A stretch of 64,000 nucleotides of DNA. Source: Schistosoma mansoni. Taxonomy: Eukaryota; Platyhelminthes; Trematoda; Strigeidida; Schistosomatidae. Each line of letters begins with the position of its first letter. Position 1 is the stretch's first letter. The notes beneath the pieces are model-generated. The model searched no databases. It was not told where the DNA came from and saw only the letters and a program-made list of their open reading frames with translations. Made by a program: the position numbers and the translations under genes. Positions 28,701 to 34,325 of the stretch are shown one piece after another. Location of the stretch: contig NW_017386112.1 in assembly GCF_000237925.1 (NCBI RefSeq), positions 62,001-126,000 on the forward strand, in the 5' to 3' direction.

Positions 28701-30758
28701 TGGATTGAATCATGTATAGCTCATACAGAGGATTTTCTTAAACCATTTAGGGTATTAAAGTTTGATACTTTAGTTATTTTTTATAATCATACTGTTTCTG
28801 TAACTGTAGCTATATAATTTGTGAATACGCGAATTCATATAAATCGTTTTGTTGCACGTCTATTGTTTTTACAAGAATACTTGATGATAATAATAATAAC
28901 GCTGGAAAACCGGATTATAACTAAATTATGTGACTGACTAGCATGCTCCTTGACCACATGATTGCTCTCTTGACAACTTGGAGTGAAACATAAATGTGCC
29001 TAGTCCTACGTTATAGCTGACTGACTCTCTTGACAACTATTTAATTTTTTCAAATACAGCTTTCATGATTTCATAACTAGACTATTTTTTTGTGTTTTGT
29101 TTAATAAAGAGATATGTTTACCACATTCGCATTAACTGAAGCTTTTATTTTGTTCTACTTTATTGCTCCAAAGCACTCATCTATGATACTAGATGAATTG
29201 AAGAATAGGATTTTCAGCACTTACGATATGGGCAACTTTTATAACCCGTAAACTCCATTTGTTACGTTTTGTGGTTTGTGCCCCGATTAATTTACGACGT
29301 AATGATTCCACCAATTGGAGAGCAGTGACTTATCGATCGGACCAATGGCATACGAAACCCTCACGAACAGTCTAGGGTACTTATTGGTCCTGCTTTCTGC
29401 CTAGCCCAGCCAGTTAAGTCCAGAACAACCTCTGCTATATGAATCATTATGCTCAAGCATACTGAGTTTATTTATGTCAATCAGACCACATCGTACCGTA
29501 AAATAAAAAATAACATTTGTACAAGATTCAGCCAAATGTGACTGTGAATAAGGGACATAGTAATTGGTAGACAAGGCATAACTCAGGAATGGTAAATCGC
29601 ATAATAATAGTTCATAGGTCAAAATAAAGCTCATAATAAAAGGAACATGAATATGAATAGTTTGCTTACTTAACAATTATACAATAAAAAAATACACACA
29701 TAGTATTGATCCAAAAGGTACCACTCATAATTCTCTTCGGGATATAACAGCAAAATATCTACCGAATTCATTCCATACACTTTTAGCTATCATCTTTAAG
29801 TTTATTGATTTTATAATTTCAGAGTTATCTTGATCATTCACTTTATGGTATAAAGTGATGTATATCTATATGTAAAATACAGAACTTTGAAAGACTCAGT
29901 AGTTTTCAATGACTTTAAAGGTTATGTACATAGTTCTTATTATTTTGTTGCTTATAGTTTCTATCCAATATCTTCTAATCAGTATTACTTTTCGTGATCG
30001 TAGTTTTTTTCTGTATGATAAAAGTCATGACGTTGAATAATCAGCTGAGAGACCATCATTGCCAGGACTCACTCAGGCCATCAAGCCTCTTGTCCTTTCC
30101 AAACTGAATCTGTATGTGCTTCCGAACGATTTTCGTATAGTAAAGGTTAGATGTTTTAATTAAAATGTACAATAATGAGCAGCTATTTATTATTATCAAA
30201 TGAACTGTTTGTTTCTTTTGTTTTTACTCTTATTTATAGTCTGTCTTATCAATTGAGAATAACGATCGATTTGTATTGATTCTCATAAACGAAATTTTGC
30301 ATCAACTTGATCAATTTATTGAAAGGAAATCATTCAGTAGAGTAAGTTCATTTCTTGTTACTATGGGATATTTCCATTTTGAGGTTCATTTATGTCCTAT
30401 GCCTTTTACTTTTTTCATATTGAATTCTATTCAATCTTTTTTCTTTTTGTTCAAAATAGTTTGGAGCTATTCAATTAGAGAAAGAATATCATAATTTGTT
30501 TGCCTATTTAACATCGATATCTTACAGTTCTTTGCGTGATTATTTCACGCGTAGTTTACAGATCTGTAGACTTTTAAATTTGGATCGAGTGAGTTCAAAA
30601 TTATTTTCTTATCAGTTTAAAGATTTTAATTTCTATATTGAGAAAAATTGTAGATTACAAATGACCTAAGTAAACTGATCTTGATTTTAAGAAGTGTAGA
30701 ACAAAATATTTGCTTGAATAAATCACCTACTCAGTCCAGTGGTCTTGAGTGCTGTTAG
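7067..30758 (+). CDS. COG4: COG4, conserved oligomeric Golgi complex subunit 4 (16 exons)
   Basis: COG4 is a subunit of the eight-protein COG tether on the cytosolic face of the Golgi, where it binds SNAREs and helps capture intra-Golgi vesicles. Exons: 7067-7141, 7182-7264, 7299-7413, 7445-7546, 7579-7651, 10582-10923, 17102-17415, 18050-18166, 18964-19049, 22529-22701, 24790-25004, 26512-26661, 28668-28751, 30240-30341, 30460-30588 and 30654-30758. All junctions are GT-AG with matching phases. The joined frame (about 754 codons) follows animal COG4 along its length: an N-terminal coiled coil, [76 protein letters not shown] and RLLNLDR. The first four introns are 31-40 nt and later ones reach 6.2 kb. 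The last exon is the least sure. Identification is by recall of the family, not a search. Confidence 0.95.
7182..7264 (+). CDS. COG4: COG4 exon 2
   Basis: 83 nt, phase 0 to phase 2, after a 40 nt intron. It encodes a charged coiled coil ([12 protein letters not shown]) that corresponds to the heptad region of COG4, which in other COG subunits mediates subunit contacts. Donor is gtatgc. Confidence 0.85.
7299..7413 (+). CDS. COG4: COG4 exon 3
   Basis: 115 nt after a 34 nt intron. It encodes [20 protein letters not shown], which parallels the conserved COG4 segment with the 'LAxxVSxKVRQLD' pattern. It ends in phase 0 at gtaatc. Confidence 0.9.
7445..7546 (+). CDS. COG4: COG4 exon 4
   Basis: 102 nt (34 codons) after a 31 nt intron, the shortest in the gene. 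It covers the helix that in animal COG4 carries 'RADDILDLKxCxDG'. Here it reads [19 protein letters not shown]. Confidence 0.85.
7579..7651 (+). CDS. COG4: COG4 exon 5
   Basis: 73 nt after a 32 nt intron, ending in phase 1 at gtaagc. It encodes [18 protein letters not shown], matching the 'AAAHTHRYL' helix of animal COG4. It is followed by the first long intron (2.9 kb). Confidence 0.85.
7725..7770. repeat. (TA)n microsatellite
   Basis: An uninterrupted run of about 23 TA units in COG4 intron 5, about 75 bp after exon 5. Likely polymorphic in length. Confidence 0.95.
9190..9712 (+). mobile_element. repeat W, copy 1
   Basis: Member of a dispersed ~530 bp family with no coding capacity that I can see. 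It starts with a GC-richer 5' part ('ccccaaatgcccc'), contains the strongly kept core 'aagaaaaccacctg' and ends in an AT-rich aaataa-type tail. Other copies: 20258, 25355, 33219, 37656 and 41875. A 7 bp caaatgt at both edges may be its target duplication. Family name unknown to me. Confidence 0.8.
9720..9930 (-). mobile_element. decayed fragment of LINE family 2
   Basis: Minus-strand nucleotide likeness to the RT C-terminal region at 32484-32960, for example the shared 'catcaa' and 'ttatcccag'-type blocks encoding a CLRNIARICW-like segment. Broken and short. I infer kinship from this window only. Confidence 0.45.
10582..10923 (+). CDS. COG4: COG4 exon 6
   Basis: 342 nt, the longest exon, phase 1 to phase 1. 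It encodes the best-conserved N-terminal block: [16 protein letters not shown], then [19 protein letters not shown], and ends VETYCG. These match the COG4 'AEKFAxATKEGD...[23 protein letters not shown]' region and the 'VETYYGPG' join to the next exon. Confidence 0.95.
11060..11401 (+). mobile_element. LINE family 2, 5'-truncated copy with target-site duplication
   Basis: The plus strand encodes [13 protein letters not shown] and [20 protein letters not shown], a C-terminal piece of the APE-type LINE whose RT fragment also lies at 32484-32960. It is followed by a 3' UTR and a short (actg)n tail. A perfect 12 bp duplication, tgtaaaataccg, flanks it at 11048-11059 and 11402-11413. It lies in COG4 intron 6 in the sense orientation. 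Confidence 0.8.
11437..13056 (-). CDS. RTE reverse transcriptase, open frame of 539 codons
   Basis: A single open frame covers the whole RT from [12 protein letters not shown] through the catalytic FADD box to the last residues ([12 protein letters not shown]). Palm motifs are [23 protein letters not shown] and [10 protein letters not shown]. It overlaps the endonuclease frame by 46 bases in another phase, which I read as a one-base loss rather than a real second ORF, since copy F has an extra c at the same place. The catalytic Asp pair is intact. Confidence 0.9.
   Translation of the reverse strand: MGRTLQGTLESTSSLNPPNIEAAPTDLLIDIGPPTIEEISMAIRQVKSGKAAGPDNIPAEALKANVTATAKILHILFSKIWDEEQVPTDWKEGLHIKIPKKGDLSKCDNYRGITLLSIPGKVFNRVLLNRMKDSVDAQLRDQQAGFRKDRSCTDQIATLRIIVEQSIEWNSSLYINFIDYEKAFDSVDRTTLWKLLRHYGVPEKIVNIIRNSYDGLNCQIVHGGQLTDSFEVRTGVRQGCLLSPFLFLLVIDWIMKTSTSGGNHGIQWTGRMQLDDLDFADDLALLSQTQQQMQEKTTSVAAASAAVGLNINKGKSKTLRYNTICTNPITLDGEALEDVEIFTYLGSIIDEHGGSDADVRARIGKARAAYLQLKNIWSSKQLSTNTKVRIFNTNVKTVLLYEAETWRTTKAIIQKIQVFINSCLRKILRIRWPDTISNKLLWETTNQIPAEEEIRKKRWKWIGHTLRKSPYCVTRQALTWNPEGQRRRGRPKNTLRREIETDLRRMNMNWKELEKKAQDRVGWRKLVGGLCSIGSNRRK
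13011..14523 (-). CDS. RTE endonuclease region (two overlapping frames)
   Basis: Frames 14523-14023 and 14117-13011 together cover the APE-like endonuclease. The first carries [20 protein letters not shown] and [14 protein letters not shown]. The second carries [35 protein letters not shown] and [16 protein letters not shown]. The metal-binding and catalytic Asp/His motifs of the family (GDFN, SDHH) are all present. The frames change at a short ga run, where copy F has two more bases. The enzyme nicks target DNA to start reverse transcription in this class. Confidence 0.85.
14985..15165 (-). mobile_element. type B-like hammerhead SINE
   Basis: Minus-strand SINE remnant. The hammerhead part at about 15041-15001 keeps the whole core CTGAAGA...GAAA. 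Stem II is GTTC/GGAC (one wobble) and stem III ACA-GA-TGT is fully paired though different from other type B copies (ACG-GC-CGT). Stem I is weak, with three pairs. The tRNA-like head (ggttcagggttc region) lies near 15075-15150. Confidence 0.65.
15185..15395 (-). mobile_element. type A (Smalpha-like) hammerhead SINE
   Basis: Minus-strand copy with the full 3' part ('ccactgctagccactatcc' onward, ending in the gaagattc/caaacaa region). The ribozyme at 15390-15344 has core CCGACAA in place of CTGACGA, so two core bases are changed and self-cleavage is unlikely. It abuts the next copy head to head. Confidence 0.8.
15404..15600 (+). mobile_element. type A (Smalpha-like) hammerhead SINE
   Basis: Plus-strand copy with tRNA-like head (aggactcagtagttgagtg, then gtttggagtcccg as a B-box relic). 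The ribozyme at 15496-15541 has CTGACGA and stem II intact, but the conserved G12 is A (ggacaaaac), which should abolish catalysis. With the copy at 15185-15395 it forms a head-to-head pair. Confidence 0.8.
15600..15720 (+). mobile_element. decayed type B-like SINE 3' part
   Basis: Shares 'gtggtctaactaaaatcagt' and the following gatata block with the minus-strand copy at 14985-15165, in opposite orientation. No working hammerhead core is left. It completes a mirror-ordered cluster B-, A-, A+, B+ around 15400. Confidence 0.45.
16800..16990 (+). mobile_element. decayed type A hammerhead SINE
   Basis: Relics of the tRNA-like head and of the ribozyme (atctgacgtgtcctaaacagga, then aacacgcgtcc) and the following 'gctagccgc' block. 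Core and stem II are eroded. It ends about 110 bp before COG4 exon 7. Confidence 0.55.
17102..17415 (+). CDS. COG4: COG4 exon 7
   Basis: 314 nt. It starts [19 protein letters not shown] (the 'GPGRLYTLIKYLQxECDRQV' region), passes a low-complexity serine-rich insert of about 20 residues absent from human COG4, then [14 protein letters not shown] and [13 protein letters not shown]. Ends in phase 0 at gtaagt. Confidence 0.95.
17503..17690 (+). mobile_element. type B hammerhead SINE, near complete
   Basis: tRNA-like head with A box (ctcagtggtctatcgg) and B box (gggttcgaatctc), then a hammerhead at 17589-17634. Stem I is GCACTG/CAGTGC, core CTGAGGA, stem II GTCC/GGAC, stem III ATG-GC-CAT. A14 is G here (GAGA for GAAA), which should impair cleavage. 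Stem III differs from the usual ACG-GC-CGT by a paired change. The 3' part is 'ttccatggtggtctagc' and 'ttgactcatga'. It lies in COG4 intron 7, sense strand. Confidence 0.85.
18050..18166 (+). CDS. COG4: COG4 exon 8
   Basis: 117 nt. Two AGs (18046-47 and 18048-49) lie at the acceptor. Only the second keeps the frame open and in phase, so the exon starts at 18050. It encodes [20 protein letters not shown], matching '[20 protein letters not shown]' of animal COG4. Confidence 0.9.
18167..18963 (+). other. COG4 intron 8
   Basis: Nearly 800 bp of AT-rich intron sequence in which I see no exon or clear repeat. Confidence 0.5.
18964..19049 (+). CDS. COG4: COG4 exon 9
   Basis: 86 nt, phase 0 to phase 2. 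It encodes [16 protein letters not shown], the highly conserved 'SSMVDDVFYIVKKC' segment of COG4. Donor gtaagt at 19050 opens a 3.5 kb intron holding a sense-strand LINE. Confidence 0.95.
19230..19362 (+). mobile_element. 3' end of a LINE family 2 copy with (actg)n tail
   Basis: Short 3' UTR piece ending in 'tgactgactgactg', the same tail as the copy at 11060-11401. A gtac tetramer run (19306-19323) interrupts it. In COG4 intron 9, sense strand. Confidence 0.5.
20258..20590 (+). mobile_element. repeat W, copy 2 (5'-truncated)
   Basis: Matches the inner and 3' part of repeat W: 'tgccttctcgcggcattac', 'ccttgtggatcagac' and 'aagaaaaccacctg' in the same order. The 5' about 100 bp are missing. 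Sense strand of COG4 intron 9. Confidence 0.75.
20880..22352 (+). mobile_element. LINE family 2, endonuclease and start of RT, decayed
   Basis: Plus-strand fragments of an APE-type LINE. Endonuclease: [56 protein letters not shown] linker and the RT start follow, with [20 protein letters not shown]. The frame changes at least four times. The piece stops at about 22352, before the RT palm, and about 175 bp before COG4 exon 10. It resembles the schistosome LINEs often mislabelled 'craniofacial development protein 2-like' in gene sets. It differs from the RTE copies A, B and F. Confidence 0.8.
22529..22701 (+). CDS. COG4: COG4 exon 10
   Basis: 173 nt, phase 2 to phase 1. It encodes [20 protein letters not shown] and [19 protein letters not shown], the counterpart of '[20 protein letters not shown]' in animal COG4. 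The frame stays open past the donor (GKLDSST), but only the gtaagc donor at 22702 gives the right phase for the next exon. Confidence 0.9.
23599..23815 (-). mobile_element. type A hammerhead SINE, left arm of the inverted repeat
   Basis: Minus-strand copy whose 3' tail points outward. The hammerhead core reads CTGACGA with stem II intact, but G12 is T (ggactaaac) and two bases are inserted before the cleavage site. It lacks the tRNA-like head. Confidence 0.8.
23827..24005 (+). mobile_element. type A hammerhead SINE, right arm of the inverted repeat
   Basis: Plus-strand copy starting inside the ribozyme (ggacgaaac) and running through the 3' part to the 'aatactaagtgaattt' end. The 5' half of the hammerhead is missing. 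Confidence 0.8.
24508..24690 (+). mobile_element. type A (Smalpha-like) hammerhead SINE with complete core
   Basis: tRNA-like head (gtcagttgccgagtggataacg; B-box relic gggttagagtcgc), then a hammerhead at 24605-24652: stem I ATCCAG/CTGGAT, CTGACGA, stem II GTCC/GGAC, GAA, stem III ACG-CG-CGT, C17 at 24643. Three extra bases (aaa) lie between C17 and the 3' strand of stem I. Downstream is 'ccactgctagccactatcc'. It is truncated at the 3' end near 24690, about 100 bp before COG4 exon 11. Confidence 0.85.
24605..24652 (+). ncRNA. hammerhead ribozyme, type A
   Basis: All conserved core bases (CTGACGA; GAA; C17) and the pairs of stems II and III are present. Stem I can form with a three-base bulge at the cleavage site, which may slow or block cleavage. 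Fold is by inspection. Confidence 0.7.
24790..25004 (+). CDS. COG4: COG4 exon 11
   Basis: 215 nt. A serine-rich linker ([12 protein letters not shown]) leads into [20 protein letters not shown], matching the COG4 '[20 protein letters not shown]' helix. It ends KLD in phase 0 at gtatgt. Confidence 0.95.
25270..25350 (-). mobile_element. RTE 3'-end fragment
   Basis: Minus-strand likeness to the RTE 3' end ('acttacttacgcttgttact', then the 'ccaactctgttctcgac' block). About 80 bp, abutting repeat W copy 3. Confidence 0.65.
25352..25732 (-). mobile_element. repeat W, copy 3
   Basis: Minus-strand copy. The 3' tail reads (aaat)n on its own strand (25352-25372). The core contains the complement of 'aagaaaaccacctg'. 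The 5' end is lost where repeat X begins. In COG4 intron 11. Confidence 0.8.
25736..26276 (+). mobile_element. repeat X, copy 1 (probable LINE 5' region)
   Basis: A GC-richer block with 'accttgacgtggtggtcgg', which looks like the 5' region of a non-LTR element. It matches, in reverse, the block at 30735-31021 over about 290 bp ('gggaagtgat', 'ctcaagcagttgtc', 'aaaaggtc'). Open frames in it are short and I see no domain. Confidence 0.6.
26512..26661 (+). CDS. COG4: COG4 exon 12
   Basis: 150 nt (50 codons), phase 0 at both ends. It encodes [20 protein letters not shown] and [16 protein letters not shown], which align with 'LSDLAAVSNKFRDLLQEGL' and 'AIKPQVQPWINSFFSV'. Confidence 0.9.
26786..27073 (+). 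mobile_element. type C hammerhead SINE with perfect target-site duplication
   Basis: A 288 bp insertion flanked by aatacagtaaattt at 26772-26785 and 27074-27087. A tRNA-like head at about 26895-26960 has A box (ttgctcagtgg) and B box (ggatcgatcc). It is followed by a hammerhead at 26996-27038 whose helices differ from types A and B. The first about 110 bp have no counterpart in the other types here. The 3' end (caccatcttatct) has no long A tract. Sense strand in COG4 intron 12. The clean duplication points to recent movement. Confidence 0.85.
26996..27038 (+). ncRNA. hammerhead ribozyme, type C
   Basis: Stem I CCTTG/CAGGG (one wobble), core CTGACGA (27001-27007), stem II GTGC/GCAC with loop caagca, GAA (27022-27024), stem III ATC-CG-GGT (one wobble), position 17 = T (27033). 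Every invariant core base is present. The predicted cut is 27033/27034. U at position 17 is allowed by the NUH rule but less common than C. Fold by eye. Confidence 0.7.
27100..28440 (+). other. COG4 intron 12, middle part
   Basis: AT-rich intron. A possible tRNA-like relic on the minus strand lies at 27390-27480. I see no other feature. Confidence 0.4.
28468..28600 (+). mobile_element. type B hammerhead SINE, 5'-truncated
   Basis: Starts in the B-box region (gatctcgcgag) and runs through a complete hammerhead to 'ttccatggtggtctagc' and 'ttgactcatga'. In COG4 intron 12, sense strand, ending 65 bp before exon 13. Confidence 0.85.
28493..28538 (+). ncRNA. hammerhead ribozyme, type B, complete core
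   Basis: Stem I GCACTG/CAGTGC (six pairs), CTGAGGA (28499-28505), stem II GTCC/GGAC with loop cattata, GAA (28521-28523), stem III ACG-GC-CGT, C17 at 28532. All invariant bases and all helices are perfect. Cleavage is predicted between 28532 and 28533. In the COG4 pre-mRNA this would cut intron 12 about 135 nt before exon 13. Confidence 0.8.
28668..28751 (+). CDS. COG4: COG4 exon 13
   Basis: 84 nt (28 codons). It encodes [20 protein letters not shown], matching 'EANDPWVQQFILNLEQQMA'. A type B hammerhead SINE ends about 65 bp upstream of this exon. Confidence 0.9.
28979..29024 (+). mobile_element. 46 bp LINE family 2 stub with target-site duplication
   Basis: Carries the very 3' end of LINE family 2 ('cataaatgtgcctagtccta', 'gctgactga'), like the end of the copy at 11060-11401. 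It is flanked by ctctcttgacaact at 28965-28978 and 29025-29038 (14 bp). In COG4 intron 13. Confidence 0.85.
30045..30110 (+). mobile_element. 3'-end fragment of CR1-like LINE
   Basis: Reverse complement of the 3' UTR-like block at about 215-280 ('gagagaccatcattgccagg'). In COG4 intron 13. Confidence 0.6.
30240..30341 (+). CDS. COG4: COG4 exon 14
   Basis: 102 nt (34 codons), phase 0 at both ends. It encodes [20 protein letters not shown], matching the COG4 'TSLVAVELEKVVLKSTFNR' helix. Confidence 0.9.
30460..30588 (+). CDS. COG4: COG4 exon 15
   Basis: 129 nt. It encodes [18 protein letters not shown] and [19 protein letters not shown], the near-C-terminal block of COG4 ('LGGLQFDKELRSLIAYLT', 'IRDKFARLSQMATILNLER'). 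Confidence 0.95.
30654..30758 (+). CDS. COG4: COG4 exon 16 (probable last exon; end supplied by a repeat)
   Basis: After a 65 nt intron the frame reads [20 protein letters not shown], which resembles the COG4 terminal '[20 protein letters not shown]' motif. The 'EILDYWG...' stretch that lies between these motifs in human COG4 is not seen. The frame then runs into a dispersed repeat that starts near 30735 and gives the last few codons and the TAG at 30756-30758. An alternative end exon could be hidden in the gap at 31022-31221 or further downstream. Confidence 0.55.
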   Translation: MTNDLSKLILILRSVEQNICLNKSPTQSSGLECC

Positions 30759-31021
30759 AGGTATGAGGGCAGTTATCACTTCCCGGTTGCCCACACCGTG
30801 GAAGGGTTCTTCTAGAGGTACCTGAAAAGGAAATCGGGTTAGAGGTGGTCTTAATGACCTGAGAGTGTGACCGCAGTGCCCAAATGACAACTGCTTGAGG
30901 CCGGTCACATATGACCTTTTTGTGAGTAATTTTTGTATTGGGACCTTACCACCGGAGACGGATATCCGTGGGATAAGGCGAGGTGTGCATTTTTAGGGTC
31001 GACCTTTTCTAACCCCACCCC
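30735..31021 (-). mobile_element. repeat X, copy 2, running into the gap
   Basis: Minus-strand match to 26276-25990, including 'gggaagtgataac'-like and 'ctcaagcagttgtc' blocks. It begins inside COG4 exon 16 and reaches the assembly gap, so its full length is unknown. Confidence 0.7.
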
Positions 31022-31221
31022 NNNNNNNNNNNNNNNNNNNNNNNNNNNNNNNNNNNNNNNNNNNNNNNNNNNNNNNNNNNNNNNNNNNNNNNNNNNNNNN
31101 NNNNNNNNNNNNNNNNNNNNNNNNNNNNNNNNNNNNNNNNNNNNNNNNNNNNNNNNNNNNNNNNNNNNNNNNNNNNNNNNNNNNNNNNNNNNNNNNNNNN
31201 NNNNNNNNNNNNNNNNNNNNN
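31022..31221. other. assembly gap (200 N)
   Basis: Exactly 200 unknown bases, probably a placeholder length. It separates the end of COG4 and repeat X from the LTR element remnant. Confidence 0.99.
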
Positions 31222-32483
31222 CGGAATCGATTTAGTTCAGGCATAACAATTGGCGACGGGGACAAAAAAAAAAGTGAAAAATGACGCTCCCTTCTGACCG
31301 CTTACAGTTGCTATTTGACCGACATTTGGAGTTCATGGTCAAACTACGCTCACAGTTTCTGGATCATCAATGCTTCGCATATGCGTCGGAAGTGGATGTA
31401 TTAATCTCTGAATTGCACACAGAGCTGGCAAATGATCGCAGCCCCCATGATTCCTCAACAAGCCGCAACCTGAACGAAACAGCAGTATCACAAGACACGT
31501 CCGGTTGTCCATCACCGTCCATTTCAAAAACATGCCCGGTAGTGGATTCAAACCCCACTATCCCTGAATTAGCAGGTCCTAACAATGACGCTTTCAGCTC
31601 TCATCAATACGATGCTATGTTAAAAGCCCATGAAATGGTCGCACCAATCGCCCACAGAGTACCAGAGATCATATCAAGCGGTTCAACGAGCGAATCTCAT
31701 TCTGCAATAGAAATGTCTACCGAATCTAGTGATAAAGATTCCCAAGCTTGTCCAGAAATTTCGTTACATGCATCAAATCTGGAACCTAGCGCAGTTTTGG
31801 TGGACGCTGTTTATCATAGTGATTCACAACCCACCAGTGATGTTTGCAATAAGTCTGATGACTACATTTCTGCAGAATCAAATTCTGACCTCACATCAAA
31901 TGTCGATCCTCACCATCCAGTCAAACTTAACGAGTTCCCTATTGAATGCCAGAAACATGTTATAAATAGAATCGCATTAATAGAAACTTGGGTATATGAG
32001 GATCCAACACTATTTCGTGGGGGAGGAGGAGCTCGGATTTCTTAAAAAGGGGAGGTGTTGGGGATGTCAAATCCCCAGAACTTACTTAGTAAATGGCTTA
32101 ATCTTGTAATTTTATTTTGAAAATTTGAATTTAGCTGTTTTCGCGCCAAAAGCGCTCTTTTACCTTCACGTCATATTTCCCACTTGTAAACTATCTTAAA
32201 CGCTATTGGTCCATTGTTTCTTTGTGTGTGCTATTTACTAATGATGCTCAAGGACAAATTGTTGCTGTATAAATGCGCTTGACTTTTTCCCTTATTCGAT
32301 TGCTTGTACTCGGCTGCTTACGGAATACATACATATTCCCCTACTTGCCTTGGACTTCTTCATCTAGTTATCGGGGCCTGGGACAACCAATTAGAATAGC
32401 TCATCGTGCCATTGTGTCATTGGTTTTCGTTCGTTACCGCGGAATCGATTTAGTTCAAGCATAACATTCAATCATCCCCAACA
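31222..32483 (+). mobile_element. Ty3/Gypsy-like LTR element fossil
   Basis: Parts seen in order: the last bases of a 5' LTR (31222-31246, rest in the gap), a primer-binding-site-like stretch (attggcgacggggac), one open frame 31281-32045, a purine-rich tract (about 32045-32055) and a 3' LTR from 32056 to about 32466 or 32483. The LTR edges tgttggggatg and catccccaaca are inverse of each other. I see no reverse transcriptase or integrase, so it is an incomplete, reduced copy. The two LTR ends visible (cggaatcgatttagttca) differ at about one base, which suggests a young insertion. Gypsy kinship is from the overall design only. Confidence 0.75.
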
Positions 32484-32960
32484 GTAGTCAGCATAGCGCG
32501 TCGTGGTAATGGGTGTTCAGGCATACGTATCACGTGGCCCAACTATCTCAGTCGATGAAGATTCATGACCTCATCAACTAATTTACCATCATTCCCTAAT
32601 ACCCTGTGTCTAACCTCACTATTACTTACCCGCTTATCCCAGCAGATGCGAGCAATATTTCTAAGGCATCTTTGGTCAAATACTAGTAACTTACGAGTAT
32701 CTTCTACTCTTAGTGGCCATGTTTCACAGCCGCAAAGTAGAACAGAGCGAACTGCTGCGTAGTATACTCTTCCCTTAATTGATAGACAGATATCTCGTCT
32801 TCGCCATAGGTGACGTAAGTTGGCAAAAGCCAAACAAGCTTTTTGAATCCGTGCTGAGATTTCGTCAGACACCAACCCATTAGGGCTGATCAGACTTCCA
32901 AGATAAGTGTAGTTGTCGACGCGTTCGACTACTTCACTCCCTATCCTTAGTTCGTTGAAT
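32484..32960 (-). mobile_element. LINE family 2, RT C-terminal fragment
   Basis: The minus strand encodes SDEISARIQKACLAFANLRH, VLLCGCETWPLRVEDTRKL, RCLRNIARICW and LHRLRWLGHVIRMPEHPL. This is the C-terminal part of an APE-type LINE RT, here open for about 150 codons. It abuts the LTR element at 32483. Confidence 0.85.
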
Positions 32961-33218
32961 TTTTAAAAGTAGGTTAATCAATCAACGTGGTATTCTATCT
33001 GTGTCTTTTAAAACAAACAGGGTATTCGTTAAATACTTTTCTGGCACATTGACCCATTATCATTCGGATTATGAAAATTCCAACCTATGACATAGCTCAA
33101 TCAAATAGTTAGTAACTTCATGAACTGATAAGAATCTTTTTTTGAGCTTCTTAACCGTCTTCCAACCTACTACTATTCTGTTCATTATTCGATATCTGTG
33201 TAAGCATTGAATAAAGTA

Positions 33219-33748
33219 TTGTATTTATGTATTTATGTTTTTAAGCACATAAATATTGGTACAAGGAAGCACCAGAAACATATGCGCCATACAAATCTCA
33301 TTCGATTTGCTTGAGGGCTGTGATACTGCCCAGGTGCCCGAACTGAAGCAGGTGGTTTTCTTAGGGGACCACACCCGGAGCCTTTGACCTGCATGTCTGA
33401 TCCACAAGGCAGTGGAGCATCGTGAGTAGATGCAGTCCCATGGTAGCCGGTGATCAACGGTTGATTCGTATGCCATTTGTTCCCTCAGGATACTGGAGCC
33501 CATGTACACCATTGGTTTGGAATCAGGGTTTTCCAACTCCCCTAGGTGGACTCGCCTTGTTCACCAACCCGGTTAAAGCGCCGAACATTCGCTTTTCGTC
33601 CTCTCACTTTTGTGAACAACACCCCTGCCACGAGAAGGCAGTGAGTAAGACTTCCCTGTCAGAGGGTATATATTCGCTGGCCATGTCAGAGCATTTCGAG
33701 AGGGAGAGCAGACTCTCCCCACTCTCGGCCGTACCAGGGCATTTGGGG
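33219..33748 (-). mobile_element. repeat W, copy 4, full length with target-site duplication
   Basis: A 530 bp copy flanked by a perfect 15 bp duplication, gcattgaataaagta, at 33204-33218 and 33749-33763. On its own strand it begins 'ccccaaatgccctggtacgg' and ends in a cataaatac-type tail. This fixes the family's length and shows that it moves as a unit by a LINE-like mechanism. I see no tRNA-like promoter and no long open frame. Confidence 0.9.
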
Positions 33749-33867
33749 GCATTGAATAAAGTAAAGTAAGCGTATTATTCATCGACTTACCACTCTCTTT
33801 TAGGACCTTACACTTAATTACAGCAATATTGACTCTGTGGTTCTAACCTACGTTAACATCACATAGA

Positions 33868-33918
33868 ACGCATCTGGAAGCACTGGACGGCCGTTTCGTC
33901 CTATTGTGGGACTCCCCT
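33868..33918 (-). mobile_element. type B hammerhead SINE fragment
   Basis: About 50 bp with stem II, GAAA, stem III ACG-GC-CGT and the 3' strand of stem I, but the 5' core (CTGAGGA) is lost. Confidence 0.7.
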
Positions 33919-34107
33919 TCTAATAATAATAACAATAATAATATGCTCACTAGTGACTGACTCCATAGGTACTTCCTGGAGTTCTACTGAGAAGCAGTGA
34001 CGAGTGTTGTTCAACCACGTCTGTTGTGAGATAGGAACTCACTGAAGACCATTGGTGAACGGTTGCTCAATTTCGTGGATTGGTTGAAGTTAGACATTAA
34101 CACCATG

Positions 34108-34325
34108 GATGCCGGCCGTCTCAGTGGTCTATCGATTAAGTGCTCTGACGCGAGACTGGTGGGTCCTAGGTTTGAATCTAGCGAGGCGTTGTCATGGATG
34201 CGCACTGTTGAGGAGTCCGACAATAGGACGAACTGGCCGTTTAGTGTTTCCAGGTTTTCCTTAGTGGTCTAGCTCCAATTGACTCATGCTTTGAACTATG
34301 AAAATACTGAAATCTCCACAAAACC
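34108..34325 (+). mobile_element. type B hammerhead SINE, full but mutated
   Basis: tRNA-like head (gtctcagtggtctatcg; B box ggtttgaatct), hammerhead core TTGAGGA with GAACTGGCCGT, so C3 and the first pair of stem III are changed and C17 is T. The 3' end continues to 'tgaaatctccacaaaacccc'. Confidence 0.8.

Noticed and set aside
30045-30110. Possible COG4 exon (reads through a proline/leucine-rich frame)
   Set aside because: It is a copy of the LINE 3' UTR block at about 215-280, and exons 13 and 14 join in phase without it.
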